DNA of 64,000 nucleotides, from assembly GCF_047971885.1 (NCBI RefSeq), contig NZ_JBKEAE010000063.1, positions 37,242-101,241 on the forward strand. The letters are read 5' to 3'. Below, in pieces: positions 62,227 to 64,000 of the stretch. Made by a program: the position numbers and the translations under genes. This stretch comes from Tropicimonas sp047971885. Its GTDB lineage: Bacteria; Pseudomonadota; Alphaproteobacteria; Rhodobacterales; Rhodobacteraceae. A model generated the notes under the pieces. That model ran no database searches. It saw only the letters and a program-made list of their open reading frames with translations, and was not told where the DNA came from. Numbering within the stretch: the stretch's first letter is position 1; each line of letters opens with the position of its first letter.

Positions 62227-63111
62227 TCATGCGGTCATCCAGACCGCGTTGTTGGCGGCGAACGTCGCGCGGAACTGCGACGGCGGCATCCCTTTCAATC
62301 GCAGGAAGTGGCGGTTGAAGTTGGACAGATTGGCGAAGCCGACCTCGAAACAGACATCGGCCACCCGGATACCGGGGTCCGTCAGCAGGATCTGGCAGGC
62401 AAGGTCGATCCGCAGGTGGTTCTTGTAGCGTACCAGCGTCATGCCGGTATGGCGCCTGAAGGAGCGCGAGAAGCTGCTGGCGCTCTGCCCGGCAAGTGCG
62501 GCAAGCTCGGCCTCGCTGATCTGCTCGGTCAGGTTCTCGCGCAGATGCGCTATGGCGAGGTTGATTCCGCTGTCCTTTCCCTTGCCCATGTTGAGCTGGA
62601 AGTTGAGACTGGCCAGAATCTGCGGCCCGGGCGCCCGGACCAGAATGTCGGCGATCTGGCAGAACAGGGTCATGCGCCGGATGCCGCGGGCATTCACCAG
62701 TTCGCCCATCACCGGCTCGACCCGACGGCTCGTTTCCGGGTCGAACAGAAGCCCGCGCCGGCTGCGCTCCAGCAGCGGGCGGAACGCCTCCATCTCGGGT
62801 ATGGCATCGAGCGCGCCGTCGATGAAGGTTTCGGTGAACTGGATGACCCGGCTGCGCCGGGATTCGACACGGCCCTCGGGAACGTCGCTGATCCAGTTCT
62901 GCGGCAGGTTCGGGCCGGTCATGATAAGCTGGCCCGGTTCGAAGCGGCCGATGTGATCGCCGATATAGAACTTGCCCGAGGTCGCCACGACCAGGTGGAT
63001 TTCGTATTCGGGATGATAATGCCAGCGGACCGTCCGGAACGGGTATCCGTGCTGCCAGGCGGCGAAGGACTCGCCTTTCCTGATATGGACAAGTTCCAGA
63101 TCCGGCTTCAC
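62227..63111 (-). CDS. AraC-family transcriptional regulator with cupin sensor domain
   Basis: The 294-aa protein has an N-terminal AraC-type cupin domain (W-H-Y-H-P-E-Y-E-I-H about 30) and two C-terminal HTHs (L-A-G-Q-S-A-S-S-F-S-R-S-F-R-R and V-A-D-V-C-F-E-V-G-F-A-N-L-S-N-F-N-R-H-F). Sits in the pentitol cluster and likely activates it. Same strand as the SDRs, upstream of them. Confidence 0.88.
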   Translation of the reverse strand: MKPDLELVHIRKGESFAAWQHGYPFRTVRWHYHPEYEIHLVVATSGKFYIGDHIGRFEPGQLIMTGPNLPQNWISDVPEGRVESRRSRVIQFTETFIDGALDAIPEMEAFRPLLERSRRGLLFDPETSRRVEPVMGELVNARGIRRMTLFCQIADILVRAPGPQILASLNFQLNMGKGKDSGINLAIAHLRENLTEQISEAELAALAGQSASSFSRSFRRHTGMTLVRYKNHLRIDLACQILLTDPGIRVADVCFEVGFANLSNFNRHFLRLKGMPPSQFRATFAANNAVWMTA

Positions 63112-63410
63112 CTCACCCTCCCGTCACCTCGGGTTTCGCCCTCCCCGGTCGAATCCCCCGTCGGTGTGAACTACCTGTAGCAAGGCGGGCAGCAGGTATT
63201 CCACGCATGCAGAGCCGGGTTCCTGATAGTTTTTTAACCGTCAACGGCGAAAAAAGCGCATGATCCGGCGCCGGGCAAGGGCAGCGTCTCGTCATCCCGG
63301 TATCATGGGGCGCTGCGCAACGACCGATTCGACCGCCGGGGCCAAGTTGTCCGCCGGACAGAACGAGGGGCAAGCCCGCCGTCCTTCTGTCATCCGTCTG
63401 TCCCTCCGGC
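63112..63410. other. Intergenic region, no gene seen
   Basis: 299 bp between the AraC start and the MDR stop. It contains an A/T-rich patch (about 63230-63260) that could hold the AraC promoter, but no clear hairpin or gene. Confidence 0.5.
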
Positions 63411-64000
63411 TCAGTCCGCCGGCAGTTCGATCTGGATCTTCACATCGGTCTCGCGCGCTTCGACGGCGCGGTCGAAGGCGGTGATGCTGTCCTTGAAGGG
63501 GATCGTCGCCGAGATCAGTGGCTTGAGATCGACCTTGCCGGCCCCGATCAGCGCAATCGCGCGATCATAGATGTTGGCATAGCGGAACACCGTCTCGATC
63601 CTGAGTTCCCTGGCCTGAAGCCCGACGATATCGACCGGCACCGGATCGACCGGCATGCCGACCAGAACGACGGCGCCGCCGGGCCGCGCGAGCTTCGGCA
63701 GGCCGAGGATCGCCGGCGCGGCGCCGGAGCATTCGAACACCACATCGGCGCCCCAGCCGTTCGTCGCCTCGGCGATCGCCTCCGCCGCGGATTGCCGGGT
63801 GATATTGATCGTCTCGATGCCCTCGTAGGCGCCGATGATGTCGAGCTTGGGTTGGGCAAGATCGGCGACATAGACCTTTGCACAGCCGCCGGCGAGTGCG
63901 GCGAGCGCCGTCATCATGCCGATGGGTCCCGCGCCGGTCACGACACCGATGTCACCGGGCTGGATGCGGGCGCGCAGCGCGCTCTGCATGCCGATGGCGA
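63411..64000 (-). CDS. MDR-family polyol (xylitol/sorbitol-type) dehydrogenase, C-terminal part (cut by window edge)
   Basis: The minus frame is open from the right edge to TGA at 63411 (196 codons visible). It shows the NAD-binding loop V-V-T-G-A-G-P-I-G-M, V-A-D-L-A-Q-P-K-L-D, F-E-C-S-G-A and a C-terminal substrate region like sorbitol/xylitol dehydrogenases. An in-frame ATG lies at 63989, but homology clearly continues upstream. Zinc ligands lie outside the window. Confidence 0.85.
   Translation of the reverse strand, partial: AIGMQSALRARIQPGDIGVVTGAGPIGMMTALAALAGGCAKVYVADLAQPKLDIIGAYEGIETINITRQSAAEAIAEATNGWGADVVFECSGAAPAILGLPKLARPGGAVVLVGMPVDPVPVDIVGLQARELRIETVFRYANIYDRAIALIGAGKVDLKPLISATIPFKDSITAFDRAVEARETDVKIQIELPAD

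Noticed and set aside
1..64000. CRISPR arrays, rRNA and tRNA genes
   Set aside because: No regularly spaced repeats, no rRNA stretches and no tRNA cloverleaf were recognised by eye.

Overview
The window is high-GC DNA from an alphaproteobacterium, most likely a Rhodobacterales (Paracoccus/Rhodobacter-like) organism. This rests on codon use, dense operons joined by ATGA overlaps, many TRAP and ABC uptake systems, a GlxA-type carnitine regulator and an NCS1-transporter/histidine-kinase fusion. There are no rRNA, tRNA, ribosomal or other core genes. Nearly everything is uptake, catabolism and local regulation, as on a megaplasmid, chromid or chromosomal catabolic island. The left edge carries part of a tyrosine recombinase beside a near-perfect palindrome and a decayed IS5-family remnant, so that edge looks like a mobile-element boundary.

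Layout. (1) 1-1175: partial integrase, palindrome, IS remnant. (2) 1176-10443: carnitine locus. A divergent GlxA-type regulator faces an operon of BKACE enzyme, Dpp-type ABC transporter, a carnitine dehydrogenase/betainyl-CoA thioesterase fusion and an HSL-type esterase. (3) 10635-17547: amide locus. It has a response regulator, a REC-kinase hybrid, a large NCS1-transporter/histidine-kinase fusion, formamidase fmdA interrupted by an in-frame UGA at a usually-Cys position, an AmiS/UreI channel and an FmdB-like zinc ribbon. (4) 17701-23515: TRAP transporter, VOC protein and RuBisCO-like protein, with a divergent LacI regulator. (5) 23541-32275: a plant-signal-type LuxR solo (PipR/OryR class) with a proline-iminopeptidase-like hydrolase, a Dpp-type peptide ABC transporter and a D-aminopeptidase. 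(6) 32364-46936: a LacI regulator divergent from a 12-gene sugar operon. The operon holds a Gfo/Idh/MocA oxidoreductase, TIM-barrel isomerase, aldose epimerase-like protein, SDR, CoA-transferase, signal-less solute-binding-like protein, enoyl-CoA hydratase, Rbs-type ABC transporter, FAH-family dehydratase and semialdehyde dehydrogenase. (7) 46937-47506: non-coding and rich in inverted repeats. (8) 47507-56932: DhaKL kinase and TIM-barrel protein divergent from a split transketolase, SDR, TRAP transporter and LysR regulator. (9) 57196-64000: aldo/keto reductase, then a pentitol (ribitol-type) cluster with HAD phosphatase, FGGY ribulokinase-like kinase, a ribitol-dehydrogenase gene with an amber codon at its catalytic Tyr, an L-xylulose-reductase-like SDR, AraC regulator and a polyol-dehydrogenase-like MDR running off the right edge.

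How it fits together. The loci are largely self-contained: each has a sensor or regulator, a high-affinity uptake system and an entry pathway feeding central metabolism (betaine from carnitine, ammonia and formate from amides, amino acids from D-peptides, pentose-phosphate or 2-oxoglutarate from sugars and polyols). The LuxR solo, the RuBisCO-like protein and the split transketolase with DHA-type kinase suggest a plant- or algae-associated lifestyle using plant signals and unusual plant sugars. That ecological reading is inference. The most notable features are the UGA in fmdA, the transporter-kinase fusion with a Cys-rich linker, the PipR-type locus, the RuBisCO-like-protein/TRAP locus and the CoA-transferase-containing sugar operon.
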